17,288 bases of DNA from Alphaproteobacteria bacterium UBA6062. Lineage in GTDB: Bacteria > Pseudomonadota > Alphaproteobacteria > Sneathiellales > Sneathiellaceae. Positions 1 to 5,340 of this stretch are shown piece by piece; the stretch's first letter is position 1, and each line of letters starts with the position of its first letter. Below the pieces are notes generated by a model. The model saw nothing but the letters and a program-made list of their open reading frames with translations, had not been told where the DNA came from and did no database searches. The stretch is taken from the NCBI GenBank assembly GCA_002428885.1, contig DIYE01000001.1, forward strand, positions 341 to 17,628. Reading direction: 5' to 3'. The translations under genes were made by a program, and so were the position numbers.

Positions 1-47
1 CCTCCCTGTTAGACTTGGCCAGCCTCACCAGAGGCTGGCTTTTTTTT
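1..47 (+). ncRNA. 3' end of tandem CCUCCC-type small RNA, copy 1 (cut by window edge)
   Basis: Only the 3' part is in the window. It starts with the 17-base core CCTCCCTGTTAGACTTG (1-17), identical to positions 300-316 and 527-543. A perfect 9-bp stem follows (18-26 with 31-39, loop ACCA) and then eight T residues (40-47), so it ends as a Rho-independent terminator. The layout of a C-rich single-stranded tract followed by a terminator hairpin resembles alphaproteobacterial anti-Shine-Dalgarno sRNAs such as suhB/MmgR. That family link is from memory and is not proven here. The upstream hairpins seen in copies 2 and 3 would lie outside the window. Confidence 0.65.
18..47 (+). terminator. Rho-independent terminator of sRNA copy 1
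   Basis: Stem GCCAGCCTC/GAGGCTGGC with loop ACCA (18-39), followed by T8 (40-47). There is no mismatch in the stem. Confidence 0.85.
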
Positions 48-60
48 CATCAATTTATGC

Positions 61-209
61 TGCACCGCAGAGCAGAAAAATGACCTCCTACACCGCAGTT
101 TTTATGGCATTCTTAAGCAATGCACAAAATGCATAGGTGCACTGCAAAAAAATATGTGGCAAAAAACAAAGCAGTTGCCTATATTCCAATCATCAACGCT
201 GCACTGCAG
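61..209. repeat. Four spaced copies of a TGCACYGCA-like motif
   Basis: TGCACCGCAG lies at 61-70, TACACCGCAG at 89-98, TGCACTGCA at 138-146 and TGCACTGCAG at 200-209. The last copy sits inside the palindrome GCTGCACTGCAGC (198-210), directly before the -35 element of sRNA copy 2. The motifs may be regulator sites for the sRNA. The sequence alone does not show what binds, and spacing is irregular (28, 49 and 62 bases). Confidence 0.4.
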
Positions 210-211
210 CA

Positions 212-242
212 TTGACCGAATATCGACCCCCTTATCGATATT
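212..242 (+). promoter_or_regulatory. Putative promoter of sRNA copy 2
   Basis: TTGACC (212-217) resembles a -35 element. GATATT (237-242) is a possible -10 with a long 19-base spacer. The predicted start at about 247-249 falls at the beginning of the first hairpin of the sRNA, which supports this assignment. A second, weaker candidate is TATATT at 180-185. Confidence 0.4.
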
Positions 243-245
243 CCG

Positions 246-345
246 AGTTACTTGTTTTCCTCCCAGTTGCAAGTAACAATGCCATCCAAGGATGGCATAC
301 CTCCCTGTTAGACTTGCCAGCCTCATTTGGGGCTGGCCTTTTTTT
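246..345 (+). ncRNA. Tandem CCUCCC-type small RNA, copy 2 (about 100 nt)
   Basis: The predicted transcript has three hairpins. Hairpin 1 pairs GTTACTTG (247-254) with CAAGTAAC (270-277) and shows CCTCCC in its 15-base loop. Hairpin 2 pairs TGCCATC (280-286) with GATGGCA (291-297), loop CAAG. The core CCTCCCTGTTAGACTTG (300-316) is predicted single-stranded, and a terminator follows (316-345). Exposed CCUCCC tracts are complementary to Shine-Dalgarno sequences, so the RNA probably pairs with ribosome-binding sites of target mRNAs; that role is inference from similar alphaproteobacterial sRNAs such as suhB/MmgR. The 5' end is estimated from the promoter, not measured. Confidence 0.65.
316..345 (+). 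terminator. Rho-independent terminator of sRNA copy 2
   Basis: GCCAGCCTC (316-324) pairs with GGGGCTGGC (329-337) through one G-U pair, loop ATTT. T7 follows at 339-345. Confidence 0.8.
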
Positions 346-363
346 GCCCGACATGCATCAAAC

Positions 364-378
364 GCATAGCAGCTATGC
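364..378. repeat. Palindrome upstream of sRNA copy 3
   Basis: GCATAG-CAG-CTATGC is a perfect 6-bp inverted repeat about 20 bases before the putative -10 of copy 3. Copy 2 also has a palindrome (198-210) just upstream of its promoter, so both could be operators. The two palindromes differ in sequence. Confidence 0.35.
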
Positions 379-399
379 TGAATTCAGGATTCAAAAATA

Positions 400-405
400 T
401 ACAAT
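400..405 (+). promoter_or_regulatory. Putative -10 element of sRNA copy 3
   Basis: TACAAT (400-405) in the AT-rich stretch AAAAATATACAAT is a good -10 match. No convincing -35 lies 16-18 bases upstream. The predicted start is near 412. Confidence 0.3.
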
Positions 406-411
406 CACTTC

Positions 412-572
412 CCACATGGTTAACAGGCGGCAGGGTTCTCCCAATCCCTGCCCCGGATTGGCACCGCCAATCATTACCGCAGTCCGTTTCTCCCAATCGG
501 GCTGCCCTGCCTCTCTTGAGGCAGAACCTCCCTGTTAGACTTGGCCAGCTCCGTTGGGGCTGGCTTTTTTTT
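412..572 (+). ncRNA. Tandem CCUCCC-type small RNA, copy 3, with duplicated hairpin pair
   Basis: Four hairpins precede the shared core. Hairpin A is GGCAGGG/CCCTGCC (429-452), loop TTCTCCCAAT. Hairpin B is GATTGGC/GCCAATC (456-472), loop ACC. Hairpin C is GCAGTCCG/CGGGCTGC (479-505), loop TTTCTCCCAAT. Hairpin D is CTGCCTC/GAGGCAG (507-524), loop TCTT. The core CCTCCCTGTTAGACTTG (527-543) and a terminator (544-572) follow. A+B and C+D look like two versions of the hairpin pair seen once in copy 2, so this RNA shows three CUCCC tracts. The predicted length is about 160 nt, with the 5' end uncertain. It probably base-pairs with ribosome-binding sites, by analogy. Confidence 0.6.
544..572 (+). 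terminator. Rho-independent terminator of sRNA copy 3
   Basis: GCCAGCTCC (544-552) pairs with GGGGCTGGC (556-564), loop GTT, one wobble pair, then T8 (565-572). The stem differs from copy 1 on both sides yet keeps pairing. Confidence 0.85.
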
Positions 573-577
573 GCAGC

Positions 578-604
578 AAAAACCCGCCAGAAGGCGGCGG
601 GTTT
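578..604 (-). terminator. Rho-independent terminator of msrP
   Basis: AAACCCGCC (580-588) and GGCGGGTTT (596-604) form a perfect 9-bp stem. Read on the minus strand it is followed by a T run (complement of 578-582). It lies 30 bases past the msrP stop codon and faces the end of the sRNA cluster. Confidence 0.75.
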
Positions 605-633
605 ACAGCAGTTCCGTTTTTGGGTTGCAGGAT

Positions 634-1611
634 CTATTTAAAAAGCACTTCCGTCTTGCCGAGATCCTTATAAAGATGAGCAACCTGTTCGGCATAACCG
701 TTATATATCTCGGTCGGAATCCGGTTACCCGTTCTCAGGTCTCTCTCTGTCGCCTGCGACCAGCGAGGATGACGCACTTCCGGATTAACATTGGCCCAGA
801 AACCGTATTCCCGATTATTGAGCTTTTCCCAGAATGTCTGAGGGCGCTCATCCGTGAAATGGAAGCGAACAACGGATTTGATATGTTTGAAACCGTATTT
901 CCAGGGAACAGCCAGTCGTAGCGGCGCCCCATTTTGTTTCGGGATCGGCTTACCATAAAGCCCTGTCGCCATAAAAGACAGCTCATGGGTCGCTTCTTCA
1001 AGGGTCAAAGCTTCGGTATACGGCCAGGGATACCAGAACTGCTTCTGACCGGGAGCAACCGATTTATCCTCAAAAGTCTCCATCACCAGGAATTTGGCCT
1101 TTGATGTCGGCGCCGCAAGCTTCACAAGTTCCGCCAGCGCAAAACCGCTATAGGGGACGACCATGGACCAAGCTTCTACGCAACGATGACGGTATATTCT
1201 CTCTTCCAGCGGCATTTTGGCGAGCAGGTCATCGATCCCGATTTCCATCTCCTTTTCCACCATACCGTCGATCTTGACGGTCCATGGCCGGATTTTCAAC
1301 GCCTGTGCCTTTTTGGCAATGCTTTTATGAGAACCGAATTCATAGAAATTGTTGTAGGTCGTGGCGATCTCTTCCGGCGTCAGTTCCCGCCCGCCCGTAT
1401 AGGCTTCGTTACGGGGAACAGGATATAAAGAAGCGCTCGGATCACTTTCCACGGCATAGGCAGTCGATCCCGGAAGCAGTAACCCGGAAGACCCGGCAAT
1501 GAGACCGCCCACGCCCATCGCCTTAAGAATGTCACGCCTGTTAAAATATTGGCTCTCCGGAAGAATCTGATTTTCCGAAATTTCCCATTCTCTGGTCTTT
1601 TTGATAAACAT
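634..1611 (-). CDS. msrP: Protein-methionine-sulfoxide reductase catalytic subunit MsrP (YedY family)
   Basis: A periplasmic molybdenum-cofactor enzyme that reduces methionine sulfoxide in oxidised envelope proteins. The 325-residue protein is close to E. coli MsrP in length. A twin-arginine signal lies near the N-terminus (NRRDILK, R25-R26), then a Gly/Leu-rich segment and a likely cleavage after AYA (51-53). The sulfite-oxidase-like molybdopterin domain follows, with the Mo-ligand cysteine at C144 in the RHRCVEAWSM context. The start is ATG with an AAGG-type ribosome site just upstream. MsrP normally receives electrons from the haem membrane protein MsrQ; no msrQ lies next to the gene here. 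It is transcribed alone towards a terminator at 578-604. MobB and MoeA, needed for its cofactor, are encoded at the other end of the window. Confidence 0.95.
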   Translation of the reverse strand: MFIKKTREWEISENQILPESQYFNRRDILKAMGVGGLIAGSSGLLLPGSTAYAVESDPSASLYPVPRNEAYTGGRELTPEEIATTYNNFYEFGSHKSIAKKAQALKIRPWTVKIDGMVEKEMEIGIDDLLAKMPLEERIYRHRCVEAWSMVVPYSGFALAELVKLAAPTSKAKFLVMETFEDKSVAPGQKQFWYPWPYTEALTLEEATHELSFMATGLYGKPIPKQNGAPLRLAVPWKYGFKHIKSVVRFHFTDERPQTFWEKLNNREYGFWANVNPEVRHPRWSQATERDLRTGNRIPTEIYNGYAEQVAHLYKDLGKTEVLFK

Positions 1612-1629
1612 GCGGCCCCTTCCAAATAC

Positions 1630-1635
1630 AATATA
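1630..1635 (-). promoter_or_regulatory. Putative -10 element of msrP
   Basis: Read on the minus strand the bases are TATATT, placing the start at about 1623 and leaving a short leader that contains the ribosome site. The -35 region (about 1653-1658) is poor, so an activator or alternative sigma factor may be needed. Confidence 0.35.
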
Positions 1636-1638
1636 CTC

Positions 1639-1654
1639 TTGCGTTACAACGCAA
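1639..1654. promoter_or_regulatory. Operator-like palindrome in the msrP promoter
   Basis: TTGCGTT-AC-AACGCAA is a perfect 7+2+7 inverted repeat located just upstream of the putative -10 element of msrP. Position and symmetry fit a dimeric repressor or activator site. The regulator is not identifiable from this window. Confidence 0.45.
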
Positions 1655-1661
1655 CTATATG

Positions 1662-1688
1662 TCCGGAAGGTGGATCATACCTTCCGGA
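1662..1688. repeat. Perfect 10-bp inverted repeat between the EF-G-like gene and msrP
   Basis: TCCGGAAGGT (1662-1671) and ACCTTCCGGA (1679-1688) are separated by GGATCAT. No T run follows on either strand, so it is not a standard terminator. It could be a second regulator site for msrP or a transcript-end hairpin for the EF-G-like gene. Confidence 0.45.
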
Positions 1689-1736
1689 AACTCAAGTCAA
1701 CAGTCTGTGAGGCTACCGTGACACAGGGAGCTAAGC

Positions 1737-1904
1737 CTAATGCTCTGTAGGGTTCCCTTGTATCACCTTGTCAGCAATATGACCGGTCAGTTCCTGCAGA
1801 TGATCATATTCACAGGTGTAAGTACCGACCCCCAATGTTGCCGACCGCAAATCGATGATCAGATCCTGCAATTCACTCTCCGGCATCATGGCGGTCAGCA
1901 AGTC
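1737..1904 (-). pseudogene. C-terminal 55 codons of the EF-G-like gene beyond an in-frame TAG
   Basis: Directly after the TAG at 1905-1907 the same reading frame stays open for 55 codons and ends at TAG 1737-1739. The translation begins DLLTAMMPESELQDLIIDLR and ends KVIQGNPTEH. This matches the expected end of domain V in this EF-G subfamily, so the segment is the missing C-terminus. With TGG in place of TAG, the protein would be 674 residues, a normal length for the family. The segment is expressed only if the stop is read through or is a sequencing error. Confidence 0.8.
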
Positions 1905-3761
1905 CTATCCGGGCCAGCCTTCCCGGGCATCAAATCCCAGGATCTGCCCCCGGCGGGAGCTGACGATACCGTTTACCTTCGAAGTATATTCACTCGGCAT
2001 GGTGATTTCCACCTTGTGTACCGGCTCCAGCAGAACCGGAGAACATTTCGGCATCCCTTCACTCATGGCAATCCTGGCCGCCGACCGGAAGGAATTTTCC
2101 GAACTGTCTACCGAGTGGTGCTGACCGTCAAACAGTGTGACGGACACATCGACCACCGGGAATCCGAGCGGCCCTTCAACGAGATAGTCTTTCACACCAT
2201 GCTCGACCGCTGGAATATACTGCTTGGGCACAGAGCCACCGACTACCTTTTCCTTGAACAGGAAACCGGATCCGCGCGGTAACGGATTGATTTCGATCTG
2301 CACATCCCCGAACTGGCCGTGACCACCGCTTTGCTTGCGGAACCTGGCATGCTGGACAGCGCCTTTGCGGATCGCTTCCTTATAGGCCACTTTGGGTTTA
2401 CGGGATTTCACCTCCAGACCGTATTTGTTTCGGAGTTTCTCCAGCGCTACCCGTAAATGTATTTCTCCCTGCCCTTTCAGCAGCAATTCCTGTGTTTCCT
2501 GTTTATGCTCCGCAATCAGCGAAGGGTCCTCTTCCACCAACTTGCCAAGGGCTGCGGTCAGTTTCACATCATCTTCCCGCTTATCCAAATAGAGAGCATA
2601 GTTGTAAACCGGCGCCAGAATATCGGCAGGTGCCAGATCCACCCGCTCTCCGCTATAGAGAAAATCACCGGTATGCAGCTCTTCCATCCTGCCAAGGGCC
2701 ACGATGTCGCCGACAGTCGCCGATGTTATTTTTTCTGTCTTGCCTCCCTGCAGCCTGAACATTCCGGCAATCCTGCCTGCCTGAAAACTATCGCCGTCAT
2801 TAAAAGTGCCGGACCAGATACGAACCAGCGACAGCTTACCGCCCTGGGCGGAAATATAGGTTTTCAGTACCTGGGCGATCTGGGTTGAAGCATCCGCCGA
2901 AATATCCAGCCGCTCCGCCGTCATCTCCGCAGAGGGGACTTCATGACGCAACGCCTTCAGCAGCCTGCGAACACCAAAATCATTTTCCGCCGAGCCCAGG
3001 AAGACCGGCACGACAAAACCCTGCTGCAGATCATGGCTGAGCAGTTTGTAAATCTCTTCCTTCTCCGGTTCAATATCCTCCAGAAGTTCTTCCATCAGGT
3101 GATCGTCAAAGTCGGCGAGCGTCTCCAGCATTGTAAAGCGGGAGGTTCCTTCCTGCTCCGCCATTTCCGGCGGCATATCGATGATTTTGGACGGCTGTCC
3201 TTCCTTGTAGACATAAGCCCGTTCCGACGCCAGATCCACATAACCGGTGATGATATCATCAGCGACGATCGGCACCTGCCGGAGCACCAGATCCCTGTTG
3301 GATGCCCCTTCAAGGGCCCTGAACAATGCGTGAATAGTGCCCTGTGCCTTGTCGATCTTGTTGACAAACATAAAGGTCGGGATATTTCGCTCCTCCAGGA
3401 ACTTCAGAAGAGGCAGCAAGGTGACAGACCTGTCATCGACCGGCTCGCAAACCAGAACAGCAGCGTCCACCCCAATCAGTGCATTTTCACTTTCCTGCAG
3501 AAACTCAACGGAGCCCGGACAGTCAAGAATTGTAAAATCATCCCCCAGAAATGAAAAATGAGCGGAGTTGACCTCAACGCTCATCTGTCTGTCTCGTGCC
3601 TCCTTGGAGCTGTCCCCGACCGTGGTGCCATTGGTGATACTGCCTTTCCGGTCCGTTTCACCGCATATATTAAGGATTGCTTCCAGAAGTGTGGTTTTCC
3701 CACTTGAATAGGGACCTATCAGCGCAATGCTGCGAGGCCCCGCCGGCTTGCTTAAGCTCAT
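1905..3761 (-). CDS. Elongation factor G paralogue, truncated by an in-frame amber codon
   Basis: A translational GTPase of the EF-G family, of the divergent paralogue group often found beside canonical FusA in alphaproteobacteria. The G domain has the P-loop GPYSSGKT (16-23), DCPGS as G3 (80-84) and NKID (134-137). Domains II to V follow, ending in SRRGQILGFDAREGWPG. The usual G3 is DTPGH, so the His that helps GTP hydrolysis is Ser here, which suggests a role other than standard translocation. The 618-residue product stops inside domain V; the missing 55 residues lie downstream in the same frame, with TAG where Trp (TGG) is expected. ATG start with an AAGGGGGG ribosome site. Its function in this organism is unknown. 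Confidence 0.85.
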   Translation of the reverse strand: MSLSKPAGPRSIALIGPYSSGKTTLLEAILNICGETDRKGSITNGTTVGDSSKEARDRQMSVEVNSAHFSFLGDDFTILDCPGSVEFLQESENALIGVDAAVLVCEPVDDRSVTLLPLLKFLEERNIPTFMFVNKIDKAQGTIHALFRALEGASNRDLVLRQVPIVADDIITGYVDLASERAYVYKEGQPSKIIDMPPEMAEQEGTSRFTMLETLADFDDHLMEELLEDIEPEKEEIYKLLSHDLQQGFVVPVFLGSAENDFGVRRLLKALRHEVPSAEMTAERLDISADASTQIAQVLKTYISAQGGKLSLVRIWSGTFNDGDSFQAGRIAGMFRLQGGKTEKITSATVGDIVALGRMEELHTGDFLYSGERVDLAPADILAPVYNYALYLDKREDDVKLTAALGKLVEEDPSLIAEHKQETQELLLKGQGEIHLRVALEKLRNKYGLEVKSRKPKVAYKEAIRKGAVQHARFRKQSGGHGQFGDVQIEINPLPRGSGFLFKEKVVGGSVPKQYIPAVEHGVKDYLVEGPLGFPVVDVSVTLFDGQHHSVDSSENSFRSAARIAMSEGMPKCSPVLLEPVHKVEITMPSEYTSKVNGIVSSRRGQILGFDAREGWPG

Positions 3762-3777
3762 ACCGCGCCCCCCTTCG

Positions 3778-3791
3778 TTAGATAAATCTAA
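3778..3791. promoter_or_regulatory. TTAG-N6-CTAA inverted repeat upstream of the EF-G-like gene
   Basis: TTAGATAAATCTAA is a perfect 6+2+6 inverted repeat 17 bases before the EF-G start. Read on the minus strand it overlaps a possible promoter, TTGTTT with TATCTA 17 bases on. It resembles the motif in front of the LysR gene (6273-6285) and the CTAAT boxes known for GcvA-type LysR proteins. Confidence 0.4.
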
Positions 3792-3842
3792 TGTTTATCC
3801 AAAACAAAAGAGAAGCAAGAGGATTTTGAAACTGCTTATTAG

Positions 3843-3891
3843 AAGGCTGTAGAAACAGCCTTTTCCGGCCTCGCTTCACAGGGCCGGAAAA
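3843..3891. repeat. Two overlapping strong inverted repeats in the aatA/EF-G gap
   Basis: AAGGCTGT-AGAA-ACAGCCTT (3843-3862) is an 8-bp stem followed on the plus strand by two further T residues. It overlaps TTTTCCGGCC/GGCCGGAAAA (3861-3870 with 3882-3891), a perfect 10-bp stem. They can form alternative structures. On the minus strand they lie between the aatA terminator and the EF-G start, so they may form backup terminators or a leader for the EF-G-like gene. Confidence 0.45.
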
Positions 3892-3911
3892 CCCTTCGGG
3901 GCCCGCAATAT

Positions 3912-3941
3912 AAAAAGGCAGCCGAATCACCGGCTGCCTTT
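3912..3941 (-). terminator. Rho-independent terminator of aatA
   Basis: AAAGGCAGCCG (3914-3924) and CGGCTGCCTTT (3931-3941) form a perfect 11-bp stem with loop AATCAC. On the minus strand it ends in a T run. It lies 23 bases past the aatA stop. Confidence 0.85.
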
Positions 3942-3963
3942 AAGGACTGGATCAGAAAATCAC

Positions 3964-5166
3964 TCAGCTCAGGCTGGCACAGAATTTCTGGATACGGGTA
4001 CAGGCTTCTCTAAGTGCTTCCGTTGATGTTGCATAAGAAGCCCGGAAATAAGGAGACAGACCGAACGCATCACCATGGACAACGGCAACCCCTTCGGCTT
4101 CCAGCAGTTCGCTGACAAAATCCAGATCATTTTCGATGACCTTTCCGCCCGGCGTTTTCTTGCCGATACAACCGGCAACGGACGGATAAACATAAAACGC
4201 CCCTTCCGGTTTCGGGCAGTGAATGCCTTCTGCCGCATTCAGCATATCCACCACCAGATCCCGGCGCTCTTCAAACGCCTCGGCGCGGGTTGCCAGGAAA
4301 TCCTGCGGACCGTTCAACGCTTCCACAGAGGCATATTGGCTGATGGAACACGGATTGGATGTGCTCTGGGACTGAACCTTAGCCATTGCCTTGATCAGTT
4401 CCTGCGGTCCGGCCGCATAGCCGATCCGCCAGCCGGTCATGGAATAAGCCTTGGAAACACCGTTCATGGTCAGCGTCCGGTCATACAGCGACGGCTCCAC
4501 CTGGGCTGGCGTGGCAAACTCGAAATCGTCATAGACCAGATGTTCATACATGTCGTCCGTCAGGATCCAGACATGAGGATGTTTCACCAGAACGTCCGTC
4601 AGCGCTTTCAGTTCGCTGGCCGTGTAACCGGCACCGGAGGGATTGCTGGGTGAGTTAAAAATAAGCCATTTGGTCTTGGGCGTGATCGCCGCCTCCAGAT
4701 CATGAGGCAGCATCTTGAAGCCGTTATTGCCGGATGTTGCGACAAAAACGGGCTCGCCGCCACCCAGCAGCACCATATCCGGATAAGAAACCCAGTAGGG
4801 TGTCGGAATGATCACTTCATCACCCGGATTGAGGGTCGCCACCATGGCATTATAGATAATCTGCTTGCCGCCACTGGCCACAGTCACCTGGGACGGTTCA
4901 TAGTCCAGGCCGTTTTCCCGCTTGAACTTGTCGCAGATCGCCTGTTTCAGTTCGGGGATACCGTCAACGGCGGTGTATTTGGTCTTGCCTTCATCAATTG
5001 CGGTTTTTGCAGCGGTTTTAATATTATCCGGAGTGTCAAAATCGGGTTCGCCGGCGCCGAGACCAATAACGTCACGACCAGCGGCCCGCAATTCAGCTGC
5101 TTTGGTTGTTACAGCAATTGTCGGTGAGGGTTTGATGCGACCCAAACTTTCCGCAATGATAGACAT
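3964..5166 (-). CDS. aatA: Pyridoxal-phosphate-dependent aspartate aminotransferase (class I, alphaproteobacterial AatA type)
   Basis: Transfers the amino group between aspartate and 2-oxoglutarate, linking amino acid and TCA metabolism in the cytoplasm. I place the start at the ATG at 5164-5166, giving 400 residues beginning MSIIAESLGRIKPSPTIAV. This is the family start, with an AAAGG ribosome site just upstream; an in-frame ATG 17 codons earlier adds a non-conserved tail. Visible features are GLGAGEPDFDTP, the NSPSNPSG loop with the conserved Asn (N175), DDMYEHL, and the PLP lysine in NGVSKAYSMTGWR (K239). Near the C-terminus, FRASYATS holds the substrate-carboxylate Arg. Prephenate transamination is also possible in this subgroup. 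It has its own terminator; LysR lies 174 bp upstream on the same strand. Confidence 0.93.
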   Translation of the reverse strand: MSIIAESLGRIKPSPTIAVTTKAAELRAAGRDVIGLGAGEPDFDTPDNIKTAAKTAIDEGKTKYTAVDGIPELKQAICDKFKRENGLDYEPSQVTVASGGKQIIYNAMVATLNPGDEVIIPTPYWVSYPDMVLLGGGEPVFVATSGNNGFKMLPHDLEAAITPKTKWLIFNSPSNPSGAGYTASELKALTDVLVKHPHVWILTDDMYEHLVYDDFEFATPAQVEPSLYDRTLTMNGVSKAYSMTGWRIGYAAGPQELIKAMAKVQSQSTSNPCSISQYASVEALNGPQDFLATRAEAFEERRDLVVDMLNAAEGIHCPKPEGAFYVYPSVAGCIGKKTPGGKVIENDLDFVSELLEAEGVAVVHGDAFGLSPYFRASYATSTEALREACTRIQKFCASLS

Positions 5167-5220
5167 AGCCTTTTCTTTCGATTCAAGAGTGATACACACA
5201 GGGCAGGAAACGCCCACGCC

Positions 5221-5249
5221 AAGCTACGCCTGTCACGGATCGGTTTCAA
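5221..5249 (-). promoter_or_regulatory. Putative aatA promoter
   Basis: On the minus strand, TTGAAA (complement of 5244-5249) and TAGCTT (complement of 5221-5226) are separated by 17 bases. The -35 is good and the -10 is weak. Transcription from here would exclude the alternative upstream ATG only if it starts below 5217, which fits. Confidence 0.3.
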
Positions 5250-5272
5250 CAGATAAGCAGGGTTAATCTCAG

Positions 5273-5314
5273 AAAAAGTGTCATGGAACCGTCAAATACT
5301 CTGCCCCGTGACAC
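5273..5314 (-). terminator. Probable terminator of the LysR gene
   Basis: GTGTCATGG (5278-5286) and CCGTGACAC (5306-5314) form a 9-bp stem with one wobble pair and a 19-base loop. Read on the minus strand the stem is followed by five T residues (complement of 5273-5277). It lies just past the LysR stop. The large loop lowers confidence. Confidence 0.45.
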
Positions 5315-5340
5315 GAAAGGTACACCTGCCTCTTCCAAAG

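Noticed and set aside
1..575. The three repeated 17-mers as a CRISPR array or attachment sites
   Set aside because: Spacing is irregular (299 and 227 bases), each copy is joined to a terminator, and there are no cas, integrase or transposase genes.
102..641. Open frames of 74-133 codons on both strands across the sRNA cluster
   Set aside because: They run through the hairpins and terminators of the three sRNA copies, lack ribosome sites and show no protein family pattern.
541..921. Open frame of 126 codons on the plus strand
   Set aside because: It overlaps the sRNA terminator and the antisense of msrP; it is a shadow of msrP.
1905..1907. A frameshift as the cause of the short EF-G-like protein
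   Set aside because: The downstream domain V sequence is in the same frame (168 bases, 56 codons to the next stop), so a single TGG to TAG change explains it.
5167..5217. Longer aatA start adding 17 residues
   Set aside because: The extra residues are not family-like, while the ATG at 5164-5166 has a ribosome site and gives the usual 400 residues.
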